Positions 48,526 through 58,891 of a DNA stretch of 64,000 nt are shown here, piece after piece (the stretch's first letter is position 1; every line of letters begins with the position of its first letter). Made by a program: the position numbers and the translations under genes. Under the pieces are notes generated by a model, which was not told the origin of the DNA, searched no databases, and saw nothing but the letters and a program-made list of their open reading frames with translations. The stretch comes from Nitrosomonas sp. (GTDB taxonomy: Bacteria; Pseudomonadota; Gammaproteobacteria; Burkholderiales; Nitrosomonadaceae). The stretch is from NCBI GenBank assembly GCA_031316255.1, contig JALDQW010000001.1, positions 2,203,485 through 2,267,484 of the forward strand, given 5' to 3'.

Positions 48526-49140
48526 CTATTTTCGCTCAAAACGATAAAACGCTAACTTGCCCATCAAGTTGGGCAGAAATTCAATCTGGCGGTCTTTGTT
48601 CATTACGCGGCGTTCCAGGATTTTTGCATTGCATTGACGGCAGAGTTCCTCAAAATCACCAAGGGTGCACAGATGGATGTTGGGGGTGTCGTACCAGTGG
48701 TACGGCAATGCATCTGAAACCGGCATATGACCGTTGATAACCTGAATGCGGTTTTTCCAGTAGCCGAAATTGGGAAACGATACGATACCTTCCCTGCCTA
48801 CACGCAGCATTTCCTGAATGATTGCTTCGGTATGTTTCATTGCCTGCAAGGTTTGAGACAGGATGACATAATCAAAGGAACCGGAAGCGAAGCTTGATAA
48901 TCCCGATTCCAGATCGTTCTGAATGACGTTGATGCCGTTTTTTAAACAATTCAGGACGTTATTGTCGTCAATTTCAACACCGTAACCGAATATATTGCGC
49001 TCCTGCTGTAAATATTTAAGTAATGCGCCGTCACCGCAACCCAGATCGAGTATTTTCGTGTCCGGTTTTACCCAGTTGGCGATCGCTGCAAAATCAGGGC
49101 GATTCGATGCCGTTTTGGGGAGAAATGTATCGATTGTCAC
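48526..49140 (-). CDS. metW: Methionine biosynthesis protein MetW
   Basis: The 204-residue SAM-methyltransferase-fold protein has the motif ILDLGCGDGALLKYL and the family region SFPNFGYWKNRIQVINGHMP and YHWYDTPNIHLCT. In many proteobacteria MetW works with MetX in forming the activated homoserine ester; its exact role is still debated. It starts six bases after the metX stop, clearly one operon. Confidence 0.95.
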   Translation of the reverse strand: MTIDTFLPKTASNRPDFAAIANWVKPDTKILDLGCGDGALLKYLQQERNIFGYGVEIDDNNVLNCLKNGINVIQNDLESGLSSFASGSFDYVILSQTLQAMKHTEAIIQEMLRVGREGIVSFPNFGYWKNRIQVINGHMPVSDALPYHWYDTPNIHLCTLGDFEELCRQCNAKILERRVMNKDRQIEFLPNLMGKLAFYRFERK

Positions 49141-49146
49141 AGTCCG

Positions 49147-50274
49147 TTAAACCTCTATATTATTCATATATGCTTGCATCAGTTGGTGATAATAGGCGTC
49201 GTTCATTAAAAATGAATCATGGCCGTGCGACGAGGTGATTTCCGCATAACTGACGTTTACATTGTTATTCAGCAACGCTTTGACAATATCCCGTGAACGT
49301 TCCGGCGAGAAGCGCCAGTCTGTAGTAAAGGACAGCACCAGAAAACCGGATTGAATCGCTTTGAATGCGGCATTGAGATCGCCATCATACGCGTTGGCTG
49401 GATCGAAATAATCCAGTGCTTTGGTCATCAACAGGTAGCTGTTGGCATCGAACAGATCGGTAAATTTGTCGCCCTGATAGCGCAGGTAGGATTCGATTTC
49501 GAATTCAACGTCATAACCGAAAGAAAATTTTCCGTCTCTTAATTCGCGCCCGAATTTTGACGCCATGGAGTGATCTGAAAGATAGGTGATATGTCCCAGC
49601 ATGCGTGCCAACCGTAATCCGCGCCGTGGCAGGGTATTATAGGAATAGTAGTCGCCGCCGTAAAAGTCCTGATCGGTGAGAATAGCCTGCCTTGCGACAT
49701 CGTTAAAAGCGATATTCTGAGCAGTCAGTTTTGCCGCTGCGGCGATAACAATTGCGTGACGGACTTTGTCGGGATAATCGAGCGTCCATTGCAGTGCCTG
49801 CATGCCGCCCAGACTGCCACCGACAACGGCTGCAAATTGTTCGATGTTCAAGTGTTCGGCAAGTTGCGCTTGTGTTTCAACCCAGTCTTCAACGGTGACC
49901 ATGGGAAAATCTGCGCCATAATGTTTGCCTGTTCTGGCATCGATACTCGCAGGCCCGGTGGAGCCATGACAACCGCCCAGGTTATTGACGCCAATGACAA
50001 AGAATTTGTTGGTGTCGATTGGTTTTCCCGGTCCGACCATATTGTCCCACCATCCGTTGCTTTTGGGTTTGTCTGCATATGTACCGGCTACATGATGATT
50101 GCCCGAGAGCGCATGACATACCAGAAGGGCATTTGAGTGATCGTCATTGAGTTTGCCATAGGTTTCGTAAACCAGGTTGTAACTGCTCAATACCGAACCA
50201 CTTCTCAGGTTGAGCGGTTTGTCAATATGTACATATTGTGGTGAAACGATACCGACTGAATTTGAATCTTGCAT
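49147..50274 (-). CDS. metX: Homoserine O-acyltransferase MetX
   Basis: This alpha/beta-hydrolase-fold enzyme activates homoserine with an acyl-CoA in methionine synthesis. The nucleophile lies in [26 protein letters not shown] and the C-terminal SSHGHDSFL (His) are conserved. Some betaproteobacterial MetX proteins use succinyl-CoA instead of acetyl-CoA; I cannot decide which applies. The 375-residue length is normal. It is cotranscribed with metW. Confidence 0.95.
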   Translation of the reverse strand: MQDSNSVGIVSPQYVHIDKPLNLRSGSVLSSYNLVYETYGKLNDDHSNALLVCHALSGNHHVAGTYADKPKSNGWWDNMVGPGKPIDTNKFFVIGVNNLGGCHGSTGPASIDARTGKHYGADFPMVTVEDWVETQAQLAEHLNIEQFAAVVGGSLGGMQALQWTLDYPDKVRHAIVIAAAAKLTAQNIAFNDVARQAILTDQDFYGGDYYSYNTLPRRGLRLARMLGHITYLSDHSMASKFGRELRDGKFSFGYDVEFEIESYLRYQGDKFTDLFDANSYLLMTKALDYFDPANAYDGDLNAAFKAIQSGFLVLSFTTDWRFSPERSRDIVKALLNNNVNVSYAEITSSHGHDSFLMNDAYYHQLMQAYMNNIEV

Positions 50275-50383
50275 TTATGATTAAAAATACTCCAGAAAAA
50301 TCACGTAATAATATGGTCAAAAGGGACTCATTATATCGCCAAAACTGATCAATCAGATTGATTCGCGCATGTCTGACAGTATT

Positions 50384-52111
50384 TTAACTGTTTAGTTTGG
50401 TGAGCAGGTTGTGTATTTTCTCCTGATTGTCGCTCCGGATAATTTTGTGTGCTAATGGCATGATATCCGGTAAATTGCTTTTGAGTATTTGATTCTTGAC
50501 CGTTAACAATTGCGCCGGATACATTGAAAATTGCTGTAGGCCCATTCCCAGTAATAAACGGGTAAACTGGATATCGCCAGCCATTTCGCCACAGATTGAC
50601 ACGGGTTTGTTTGCCCGGTTTGCTAATTGAATCACGCGCGATATTAGCCATAATATGGCCGGATGGAAAGGGTCATAAAGATGCGCAACGGTATCATCAA
50701 CACGGTCCACTGCAAGGGTATACTGGATCAGGTCATTTGTACCTATCGATAAAAAATCCAGTTGCTGCAGAAAGATTTCCACACTGAGTGCGGCCGCTGG
50801 TATTTCGATCATGCCGCCAATCTGGATATGTTCATCAAATCCGGTCTGTTCATTACGCAGGCTTTGCTTGGCTTGTTCAATAAGATGCAGCGTCTGGTTG
50901 ACTTCTGCGATATTGGATATCATGGGGATTAAAATTTTGACTTGCCCATATTTTGATGCGCGCAGGATGGCGCGTAGCTGGGTATGAAACATTTGCGGTT
51001 CGGCCAGGCTCAAGCGTATGGCGCGTAATCCCAGTGCTGGGTTGGCGGCAAACTGAGCGGCATGTTTTAGGTTTTTGTCTGCGCCAAGATCAAACGTGCG
51101 AATGATAACGGGTTGTCCGCGCATTCTGGTTGCGACAGCGCGGTAAGCTTCAAATTGCTCTTCTTCATCCGGCAAATCGTCACGATTCAGAAACAGGAAT
51201 TCGCTGCGAAACAGGCCGATTCCGGCCGCACCATTTTCCTTGACCTGTTCCAGATCGCTCGGTAATTCGATATTAGCGTACAGATCGATTGCGGTGCCGT
51301 CCAGCGTGACCGCATTAATACTTAGAAGCCGCTTGAGCTTTTGTTTTTCCAGCTCGAGTTGGCTTTGCCGCAAACGGTATTCGTCCAGAACATATTTGTC
51401 CGGATTGACAATAATGACGCCCTGATTGCCGTCTACAATCAGGCAGTCATCCTCCAGAATAAGCTGATGCGCATGATGCAAAGCAACAACAGATGGAATA
51501 TTCAGGCTGCGTGCAACAATTGCTGTGTGCGATGTCAGGCTGCCCATATCCGTCAGAAAGGCGGCAAATTGATGCGGTTTGTACTGCATGATGTCCGCCG
51601 GACTCAAATCATGTGCCACCAAAATATGATCATCCACATGTTTTGAAGGTGGCGGCTGGTATCCAGGGTGTCCGAGCAAAGCTTTGAGTACCCGTTCGAC
51701 GACTTGCTCGACGTCTGTTTTTCGTTCGCGTAAGTAGGCGTCGTCAATGGCTTCAAATTGCGCCAGTAATGCGCCTTTCTGCTGTGCAAGCGCCCATTCC
51801 GCGTTACAGTGTGTTTGATTAATGATGTCGCGCGTTGCATCAGTAAGCGTCGGGTCATCCAGGATCATGTGATGCAATTCCAGAAAAGCACTGAATTCGG
51901 CCAGCGCGGGTCCATCTGTCACGGATGCCTGTAAATTCTCAAATTCGGCGCGGACTGTTGCAAAAGCTCGATCCAGTCGCGTGATTTCTTTGCTTATCTG
52001 ATTCTTTGGAATCAGGTAATGCATGACTTCCAGCCTAGTTGGTGCTGTCAAATGGGCATGTCCGATAGCAATGCCGCCGGAAACGCCGATACCATGCAGT
52101 ATAAAACTCAT
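50384..52111 (-). CDS. ptsI: PTS enzyme I (phosphoenolpyruvate-protein phosphotransferase)
   Basis: Enzyme I takes phosphate from PEP and passes it to HPr. The 575-residue protein has the phospho-His motif GSLTSHTAIVARSL (about residue 195), IGLFRSEFLFLNRD, and the PEP-binding FLSIGTNDLIQYTLAVDR. It overlaps the HPr gene by four bases (ATGA). No sugar-specific EIIB or EIIC gene follows, so this is a truncated, regulatory-type PTS. Confidence 0.97.
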   Translation of the reverse strand: MSFILHGIGVSGGIAIGHAHLTAPTRLEVMHYLIPKNQISKEITRLDRAFATVRAEFENLQASVTDGPALAEFSAFLELHHMILDDPTLTDATRDIINQTHCNAEWALAQQKGALLAQFEAIDDAYLRERKTDVEQVVERVLKALLGHPGYQPPPSKHVDDHILVAHDLSPADIMQYKPHQFAAFLTDMGSLTSHTAIVARSLNIPSVVALHHAHQLILEDDCLIVDGNQGVIIVNPDKYVLDEYRLRQSQLELEKQKLKRLLSINAVTLDGTAIDLYANIELPSDLEQVKENGAAGIGLFRSEFLFLNRDDLPDEEEQFEAYRAVATRMRGQPVIIRTFDLGADKNLKHAAQFAANPALGLRAIRLSLAEPQMFHTQLRAILRASKYGQVKILIPMISNIAEVNQTLHLIEQAKQSLRNEQTGFDEHIQIGGMIEIPAAALSVEIFLQQLDFLSIGTNDLIQYTLAVDRVDDTVAHLYDPFHPAILWLISRVIQLANRANKPVSICGEMAGDIQFTRLLLGMGLQQFSMYPAQLLTVKNQILKSNLPDIMPLAHKIIRSDNQEKIHNLLTKLNS

Positions 52112-52377
52112 TCACCTTCTCCGAAATAGTCTTCAATCAACGCGACAAGTGCGTCCATGGCTTCTGTTTCCTGTTCGCCTGAAGTTTCGATTTGTATGGT
52201 TGTGCCCTTACTTGCAGCCAGTGTCATCACGCCCATAATGCTTTTTGCATTTACGCGCCGGTTATTGCCGGTTATCCAGACTTCACATTTATACTGGCTG
52301 GCCAGTTTTGTCAGTTTTGCCGATGCACGTGCATGCAGTCCCAGTTTGTTGATGATCGCGATTTCCTTAAGCTGCAT
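52108..52377 (-). CDS. ptsH: PTS phosphocarrier protein HPr
   Basis: The 89-residue protein has the active His15 in NKLGLHARASAKL and the regulatory Ser46 in AKSIMGVM, the target of HPr kinase. The gene overlaps the EIIA gene upstream by 11 bases and ptsI downstream by four, showing tight translational coupling. The ATG at 52377 gives the correct family N-terminus. Confidence 0.96.
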   Translation of the reverse strand: MQLKEIAIINKLGLHARASAKLTKLASQYKCEVWITGNNRRVNAKSIMGVMTLAASKGTTIQIETSGEQETEAMDALVALIEDYFGEGE

Positions 52378-52771
52378 GACGGGTTCCCACAGGAATCGCC
52401 GTAACACCATCCTTTCCGCCACTCAGTGCTTTTTCCATCGTTACGGACAAGGCTTCGTTACGATAAGTCAATGTCTTTACCAGCATGGGTAGATTGACAC
52501 CGGTTACACAGGCGACGTGTTCAGGTTGTACCAGCCTGCTGGCGATGTTGCACGGTGTTGCGCCAAGAATATCACAAAGAATCAGAACGCCGTCGCCAGT
52601 ATCGAGTTGATACACCAGTGCACGCATGCTGATCAAAGCGGCATCAGGATCGTCTTCGGCAAATACGCCGAGATCCATTAATTGTTCGGGCCGCTCACCC
52701 ATAACATGGGTGGCGCAACGGATCAAATGCTCTCCAAGGTTTTCATGCGTCACAACAAGTATTCCGATCAT
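52367..52771 (-). CDS. PTS mannose-family EIIA component
   Basis: The 134-residue protein begins MIGILVVTHENLGEHLI, with the phospho-acceptor His9. ILCDILGATPCNIASRL and NLPMLVKTL match the mannose (EIIA-Man) family. In betaproteobacteria such stand-alone EIIA proteins serve regulation and not transport. AGGAAA precedes the ATG at 52771. It heads the EIIA-ptsH-ptsI operon. Confidence 0.94.
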   Translation of the reverse strand: MIGILVVTHENLGEHLIRCATHVMGERPEQLMDLGVFAEDDPDAALISMRALVYQLDTGDGVLILCDILGATPCNIASRLVQPEHVACVTGVNLPMLVKTLTYRNEALSVTMEKALSGGKDGVTAIPVGTRHAA

Positions 52772-53127
52772 AATTTTTTTCCTGCTTTTGACTGTAAAGA
52801 GATAACCGGATTTTATCATTGCTCGCAGTGTGTACTCCACAACTCGGTATTGATGGCATGTAAAGCTGCTGGATGGATGCAAGGTGGTTCCCTGTTGATA
52901 GAAGAAGATTCCGGAAAAACAGCCTAAACGAGGGGAGCTTATTCTTACATTAAGGGAATCAATACTTTTATCCGTATAGACTGAATGGTACAGAATGTTG
53001 GCGTCAAGTTATCAGGTTTCTGAATATATCAGAAATATAGGATGTTAGTTCAATAAAGCTAAACTCGGTACATGTCTGAAGTAGAAATAGAAATCCTGTA
53101 ACTCATAAACGATTAGAGGCAAATACA
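52772..53127. other. Intergenic region between PTS operon and RHS gene
   Basis: About 356 bases between divergent transcription units. It must hold both promoters. I see no gene, terminator or recognisable operator. Confidence 0.45.
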
Positions 53128-56100
53128 ATGATAGGAAAATTTGTGCGTCGTCGGTATGTAAATTCAATATTTTTATTGTTGCTATTGTTGTTGATTACAG
53201 ATGTTCCCAAGGCTATTGCAGAAACCTCGATACCTGAAGGCGTGCAAATTCAACCACCTACAAGATTTATATGGACAAGAAATAGTATTGAAACTCGAGG
53301 ACTCACAGAAGAGCAGGTTGCATCAGCCGTTTCATATGGACAGGTCTACTATTCATCTTATCGGCAAGCGCTAGAATCATTAAGGCAACCAGTCTGTCTT
53401 GAAAATGGAGGGGTTTGGCTATGTCATGATATCGAAGAGCTTCCTTTTTACCCAGGCTATGACGAATGGATTTGGGGGTATAAATTTTGCCGACCGTATG
53501 AACCGGATTATTGTGGCTGGCAGGCAACGTCACGTCTAGGAATCTGCCCTGGAAACTTAACTGGTTATCATATTAAAGATATTAATGGCGTAGACCGGTA
53601 TGGCTACATTGCATGTCCTGTTCCTTCCTATCCGGATGGTGAAAAAGACTTGGCCAAACCCGATGAATGCGGAGAGAGAACACCGCATCCGGTATATATT
53701 GCACTTGGGCGCAAAGAACAACCCGTCTCAATTTATAGCGCCGGTAGCGGTACATTTCCAATTAATTTTCAACTGTTCTATCAGCATAACGATCTAAAAA
53801 GATCCGGTGTGACTTGGCGGCATACCTACTATAAGTTTATTGTGCTTGATAGCCAGGACAATCCAACCAGCGCACGGGTTTATCGCGGTAAAGGTGCTTT
53901 GCTGTTTTACAAAGGCCAGACTGCCGATGAATGGCAGAGCGGTGATGATATCAACGATACATTAACCGAACTGGTCGATGAAAACGGTCAACGCATCGGC
54001 TGGATTTATGCCGACAAATTCAAAGACAGCGTCGAGCATTATAATGCGACAGGAAAACTTGTTTCGATCGAAGACCGAAGTGGTCATACACAAACGCTGT
54101 CTTATGATACAAACGGAAATCTTGTCAATGTAACCGATACTTTCGGGCAACAACTGCAGTTCACGCACGATAGCCAAGGTAATTTCGCTGGCTTGATCGA
54201 TCCATCGGGCAATCTATATGAATTTAGCTATGAGCCAAGTGGCAATCTGATCGGCATTACGTATCCCGATGGTAAAATCCGCGCCTACCACTACAACGAA
54301 CCTGCTTATACCAGTGGTATCAATCTGCCGCATGCCCTGACTGGCATTACCGATGAAAACGGTGTGCGGTATGCGACGTACACATACGACACGAAAGGCC
54401 GGGCGATTGTAACTGAGCATGCCGGTGGTGTTGACCGGTATCAACTGGATTATAGTGCAGATGGCAGCAACACGGTGGTGACCGACCCGCTGGGCAGCCA
54501 GTACATGCATCAGTTCCAGACGATATTGGGTGTCGCTAAAAGCGTCAATCAATCCCAGCCTGCGGGTTCGGGGTGCAGTGCGGCGTCTTCTGCAACCACT
54601 TACGATGTCAACGGCAATGTCGCCAGTCGCGCCGATTTCAAAGGCAACAAGACTTGTTATGCATACGACCTAAACCGGAATCTTGAAGTTGCACGGGTTG
54701 AAGGTCTGTCTTCAGGCAGCAGTTGCCCGGCTGATGTGGTGAACTATACACCGCTATCCGGTAGCAGTGAGCGCAAGACCGTGACGAACTGGCATGCAAG
54801 TTTCCGCTTACCGGTACAAGTCATCAAGGGTGACCGCGAGACGACAATTGCTTACGATACTTACGGCAATGTCACTCAGTTGATCATTCGCGACATAGCT
54901 ACCAATGAAACGCGCACCTGGTCGACCAGCTATACCTATCATCCAACGGTTCCAGGTGTTATTGTGCAGCGCACCGAAGACGGTCCGCGTACCGATGTGA
55001 GTGATATCACCACCATCGATTACTATTCACACGATGCGGCGTGTGTCGGGGGTCATTTCGGCTGCCGCGGTCAGATCATGCGTATTACCAATGCATTGGG
55101 TCATGCAACCGATTTCACGCGTTATAACGCGCATGGTCAGGTCGAGCAGAGTGTTGACGCCAATAACCTGACGACAACACTGACGTATGACGCTCGTCAG
55201 CGGTTGATCTCAAGTGTAATAGGTACGGAAACTACTTCTTATCAGTATGACGGTGTCGGCCAGTTGACCCAATTGACCCGCCCCGATGGCAGCAATCTGT
55301 ATTACACGTATGATGAAGCACACCGGTTGACGAAAATAACAGACAGCCTGGGTAATGCAATCCGCTATACCCTTGATGCCGCAGGCAATCGCACTCAGGA
55401 AGAAATCTTCGATGCCACCAATACACTCGCGCAAACGCGCCAGCAGGAATTCGATGCATTGAGCCGATTGTGGAAGATAGTCGGCGCACAGAATCAGGTC
55501 ACCGAACTCGCGTATGACGCCAACGGTAATCTGAAGCAGACTGTCGACCCATTGTTACACACATCAACGCGTCAAATCGATTCGCTCGACCGCTTGATCC
55601 AGGCCAATGACCCGATGGGTGGCCAGACGCTACAGGTGCATGACTCGCTCGATCAGATCACCCAGGTAACCGATCCCAAAGGGGTGGCCACCAGCTACAC
55701 CGTCAATGCCTTTGGCGATGTTACACAAGAAGTTTCGCAAGACCGTGGCGCGACCAGGTATACCTATGATCTGGCGGGTAATCAACTGACAAAAACCGAT
55801 GCCAGAGGTGTGGTACAGGCCACAACATACGATGCGCTGAATCGCCCAATTTCTCAGTCATACAGTATTGTTGCAGGTATACCCCAAACCGGCTCAATTA
55901 CCTGGAAGTACGATATCGGCGCCAACGGGATCGGACGCCTGACGGAGATGAGCGATGAATCTGGCAGCACCAGCTATCAGTATGATCAATACGGCCGGAT
56001 AACCAGTAAAACCCAAACCGTGGCGTTTGGTTCGAGGCGCTTGACAAAAACTTTAAACTACCAATACAGCGCCAGCGGCCAGATAACGCGCATCACCTAT

Positions 56101-57729
56101 CCGTCTGGCGCGCAAATCGACTATGCTTATGGGATCGACGGAAGACCAGTTGAGCTGAAAATCAACGGCGATACCTTGATGAAAGACATCGTATACCGAC
56201 CGTTCGGCGAACCGGAAAGCTGGAACTGGGTAAACGGCCTGCCGCATAGCCGCGGATACGATCTTGACAGCAGGCTTACTCAGTATCCGCTCGGTTCGGA
56301 TACGCAAACATTGAGCTACGATGCGGCAAACCGCATTATCGGCACCACGCACACGAATCCGGTCAACAACAGCAACTATGCCTATGATGCGCTTGATCGA
56401 CTCATCAGTCAGTCGGACAACACCAGTTACCGCGTATGGGATTACGATGCCAACAGCAACCGCATCAGTGAACAATCGGGTAGCGCGGTTTATCCGTACA
56501 CGATTGATACGAATAGTAACCGGCTGTTAAGCGTTGCCGGCCCGGTGGCCAAAATCTACACCTATGATGCGGCGGGCAATATCATCCATGACGGTCAAAT
56601 ACAGTTCACCTGGAACACAGCAGGCCGCCTGAAAAAAATCGTCAACGGTGACAAAATCCGGAAATACAAATATAACGGATTCGGCGAACGCGTAAGCCGC
56701 AACGGTCAGGAAAAAAGGCGCTTCACGTTTTTTTATGATCCCGCTGGGCGACTGATCAGTCAATTCAAAACAAATAACATCGCCAAAGAAAACTGGAAAC
56801 TGCAGCAAGAGACCGTCTGGTTCAACGACATACCCGTTGCCGTGATCAGACAGGCCTCACCGATCGACCCAATTCAGGTCTACATGATCCATGCCGATCA
56901 TCTGAACACGCCAAGAGTCATCGTGGACAGCTCCGGCACCCCGGTATGGCACTGGCGCAACCAGAACGCTTTCGGCGACAATCTGCCCGACGAAGACCCC
57001 GATGGCGATGACGTCAAATTTAAATACAACCTGCGGTTTGCCGGGCAGTATTTCGATGCCGAAACCAAACTGCATTATAATTATTTCAGAGATTACGATC
57101 CGCAAACCGGAAGATATTTGTCGAGTGATCCGATAGGATTGGCGGGTGGATTGAATACTTATGGGTATGCGCTACAAAATACACTGAGTTTTACCGATCC
57201 GACGGGTGAGGCAGTGCCAGTATTTTTATGGGGAATTAGCGGTGCGGTGTTACTGTGGGAGATGATGAGACCTTCAACACCCCATCCAGTTTATCCAAAT
57301 GCCATCGAATCTGTTGTAACACTTCCAGGTCCTTTAGGTAAGATAGGGAGTTCGAAAAAGTTTTGTGAGGCCGCAAAGAAACCTGTAATCATCGGGGAGA
57401 ACATGCGACGAGTAAATCGGTATGCTGACAATGTCGATGGAAGAACGATTGATGATTGGCTTGCAGGTAGAAAGTGGACACAACAATTAAACGATGATTT
57501 TATTTCGACGGTTAAGGCCCAAGGTGGAAACATTAAAGATATTGGCCCTGATTTCAATCGAAGGCTGAGAAATCGTGTTGACTCAACTCAGGGAGGAGGT
57601 TCGAATCAAGGAGGTGATTCGAGTTTGGTTTATGGGTCCGAGAGACGTGACCTATCAAATTATGGCAATTATGAACGTCTATACGAAAGAACGGGGAAAT
57701 ATCAGGGTGGTGTGCCTGGATTAGATTAA
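53128..57729 (+). CDS. RHS/YD-repeat polymorphic toxin with Sec signal peptide
   Basis: A 1533-residue protein with a hydrophobic signal peptide (SIFLLLLLLLITDVPKAIAE). A Cys-rich N-terminal domain follows to about residue 190, then a long series of YD repeats (for example YTYDEAHRLTKITDSLGNAI, LTYDARQRLI). The RHS core end is LRFAGQYFDAETKLHYNYFR, DYDPQTGRYLSSDPIGLAGG and DPTGE (about 1312-1361). The YD cocoon normally encloses a cleaved C-terminal toxin; here the variable tip is about 172 residues (1362-1533) and includes RTIDDWLAGRKWTQQLNDDF and the terminal GKYQGGVPGLD. I do not know its activity. A candidate immunity gene follows 18 bases later. GAGG precedes the ATG. No VgrG, PAAR or T6SS gene is near, so Sec export is more likely. 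Confidence 0.9.
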   Translation: MIGKFVRRRYVNSIFLLLLLLLITDVPKAIAETSIPEGVQIQPPTRFIWTRNSIETRGLTEEQVASAVSYGQVYYSSYRQALESLRQPVCLENGGVWLCHDIEELPFYPGYDEWIWGYKFCRPYEPDYCGWQATSRLGICPGNLTGYHIKDINGVDRYGYIACPVPSYPDGEKDLAKPDECGERTPHPVYIALGRKEQPVSIYSAGSGTFPINFQLFYQHNDLKRSGVTWRHTYYKFIVLDSQDNPTSARVYRGKGALLFYKGQTADEWQSGDDINDTLTELVDENGQRIGWIYADKFKDSVEHYNATGKLVSIEDRSGHTQTLSYDTNGNLVNVTDTFGQQLQFTHDSQGNFAGLIDPSGNLYEFSYEPSGNLIGITYPDGKIRAYHYNEPAYTSGINLPHALTGITDENGVRYATYTYDTKGRAIVTEHAGGVDRYQLDYSADGSNTVVTDPLGSQYMHQFQTILGVAKSVNQSQPAGSGCSAASSATTYDVNGNVASRADFKGNKTCYAYDLNRNLEVARVEGLSSGSSCPADVVNYTPLSGSSERKTVTNWHASFRLPVQVIKGDRETTIAYDTYGNVTQLIIRDIATNETRTWSTSYTYHPTVPGVIVQRTEDGPRTDVSDITTIDYYSHDAACVGGHFGCRGQIMRITNALGHATDFTRYNAHGQVEQSVDANNLTTTLTYDARQRLISSVIGTETTSYQYDGVGQLTQLTRPDGSNLYYTYDEAHRLTKITDSLGNAIRYTLDAAGNRTQEEIFDATNTLAQTRQQEFDALSRLWKIVGAQNQVTELAYDANGNLKQTVDPLLHTSTRQIDSLDRLIQANDPMGGQTLQVHDSLDQITQVTDPKGVATSYTVNAFGDVTQEVSQDRGATRYTYDLAGNQLTKTDARGVVQATTYDALNRPISQSYSIVAGIPQTGSITWKYDIGANGIGRLTEMSDESGSTSYQYDQYGRITSKTQTVAFGSRRLTKTLNYQYSASGQITRITYPSGAQIDYAYGIDGRPVELKINGDTLMKDIVYRPFGEPESWNWVNGLPHSRGYDLDSRLTQYPLGSDTQTLSYDAANRIIGTTHTNPVNNSNYAYDALDRLISQSDNTSYRVWDYDANSNRISEQSGSAVYPYTIDTNSNRLLSVAGPVAKIYTYDAAGNIIHDGQIQFTWNTAGRLKKIVNGDKIRKYKYNGFGERVSRNGQEKRRFTFFYDPAGRLISQFKTNNIAKENWKLQQETVWFNDIPVAVIRQASPIDPIQVYMIHADHLNTPRVIVDSSGTPVWHWRNQNAFGDNLPDEDPDGDDVKFKYNLRFAGQYFDAETKLHYNYFRDYDPQTGRYLSSDPIGLAGGLNTYGYALQNTLSFTDPTGEAVPVFLWGISGAVLLWEMMRPSTPHPVYPNAIESVVTLPGPLGKIGSSKKFCEAAKKPVIIGENMRRVNRYADNVDGRTIDDWLAGRKWTQQLNDDFISTVKAQGGNIKDIGPDFNRRLRNRVDSTQGGGSNQGGDSSLVYGSERRDLSNYGNYERLYERTGKYQGGVPGLD

Positions 57730-57747
57730 GCAGATAGGATAAGAGAT

Positions 57748-58161
57748 ATGATTTCAATCGAAGAATTCAAAGAATTAGCACCAAAAAAACTAATGTGGTT
57801 GGTGGAAAAGGGATTTAGACGCACTGAAGATTTTGAGAAAACGAGCACTACGATGGCGACTCTTGTTTACTGTGGTGAAAATGTGGCCTTTGAATTTAGC
57901 TTGGATGTTCGTGATCAATGTGTTGATGCTGAAGTCATTCAGGTCAAAGACGGCCGATTGTTGCGTAATTGGGATGGAGGATACTCCTCAGATATTTATA
58001 ATTACCTTGTAAAGTATGAAGGATATCGTGGCAGGCCTACAGGGACGCTAACTAAATCACCCGAATTATCGGAGTTGGACTGGGCTATTGATGGTTGGAT
58101 ATCTCTTCTAGATACGGCTGGGTCAACTCTTCTCAGTGACCATTCTGGAACGCTGAGTTGA
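57748..58161 (+). CDS. Candidate immunity protein for the RHS toxin
   Basis: This 137-residue acidic, probably cytoplasmic protein begins MISIEEFKELAPKKLMWLVE and has no signal peptide or known domain. Its position 18 bases after the RHS stop, its size and its lower GC content are typical of an immunity gene paired with a polymorphic toxin tip. AGGATAAGAG lies just upstream of the ATG. The function is inferred from context only. Confidence 0.7.
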   Translation: MISIEEFKELAPKKLMWLVEKGFRRTEDFEKTSTTMATLVYCGENVAFEFSLDVRDQCVDAEVIQVKDGRLLRNWDGGYSSDIYNYLVKYEGYRGRPTGTLTKSPELSELDWAIDGWISLLDTAGSTLLSDHSGTLS

Positions 58162-58439
58162 CTTATGCAGCCTTGCGTTGATGGCTTGAGGGACTTTCCT
58201 AATGCTAATGCTACGGTTTTCCCCAACATATAAACTCAGTTTTGAATTGTTCACGTGTGCGTTACTCGATCAAAATTGTGATGGAAGGACAAGGCCCATG
58301 TTCAGCCGGCGTCTTCTCAAATCGCCTCTGCATCAATTTTAGTAATTATGGTGGATTGTTCAAATGGGAGCTTGTTAACTTGAATCGACATGTCAATCAA
58401 CTGCATTACGCATGTCTCAACTGATGCCGTCGTGCAACG
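58162..58439. other. Spacer after the immunity gene, no supported gene
   Basis: About 280 bases with only short, unconvincing open frames (such as 58242..58424 on the plus strand). It could be a relic of displaced toxin or immunity modules or of an insertion sequence, but I see no match that supports this. Confidence 0.35.
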
Positions 58440-58856
58440 CTATGACTCGACAATTTCATAATCATGCGTAATATTTACAGATGGTTTCAGCATAATCGAT
58501 GCGGAACAATATTTTTCGGCGGAAAGATCGATGGCGCGTTCGACCTGTTGTGGATTGAGATTGTTTCCGGTCAGGATGAAGTGTAAATGAATATGCGTGA
58601 ATACTTTGGGGTCGGTTTCGGCACGTTGTGCTTCAATGTCGACAACACAATCGGTGACATCCTGGCGTGCTTTTTTCAGGATGAAAATAACGTCAAATGT
58701 TGTGCAGCCACCGAGTCCCATCAGGATCATTTCCATCGGGCGCGGGCCTTGATTCTGTCCGCCTGCTTCGGGTGCGCCGTCCATTAGTACCTGATGACCG
58801 CTGCCTGATTCAGCAAGAAAGCTGACATTCCCTTTCCATTGAATTTGTGTTTTCAT
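58440..58856 (-). CDS. OsmC-family peroxiredoxin-like protein
   Basis: The 138-residue protein has the two redox cysteines of the OsmC/Ohr fold: Cys51 in MGLGGCTTFDV and Cys117 in AEKYCSAS. PRPMEMILMGLGG is family-typical. It is closest to the YhfA branch, which may reduce organic peroxides in the cytoplasm. A bidirectional terminator separates it from the cytochrome gene upstream. Confidence 0.9.
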   Translation of the reverse strand: MKTQIQWKGNVSFLAESGSGHQVLMDGAPEAGGQNQGPRPMEMILMGLGGCTTFDVIFILKKARQDVTDCVVDIEAQRAETDPKVFTHIHLHFILTGNNLNPQQVERAIDLSAEKYCSASIMLKPSVNITHDYEIVES

Positions 58857-58891
58857 GACTTATCGATTGTAAAAATACCTAGAAAAGCAAT

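Noticed and set aside
54050..57000. Internal repetition that could suggest a tandem array or CRISPR
   Set aside because: The repeats are degenerate protein-level YD repeats of the RHS shell; there are no regular spacers. No CRISPR array was seen in the window.
58242..58424. 60-codon open frame after the immunity gene, considered as a second immunity or orphan tip
   Set aside because: Poor start context and no recognisable toxin or immunity feature.
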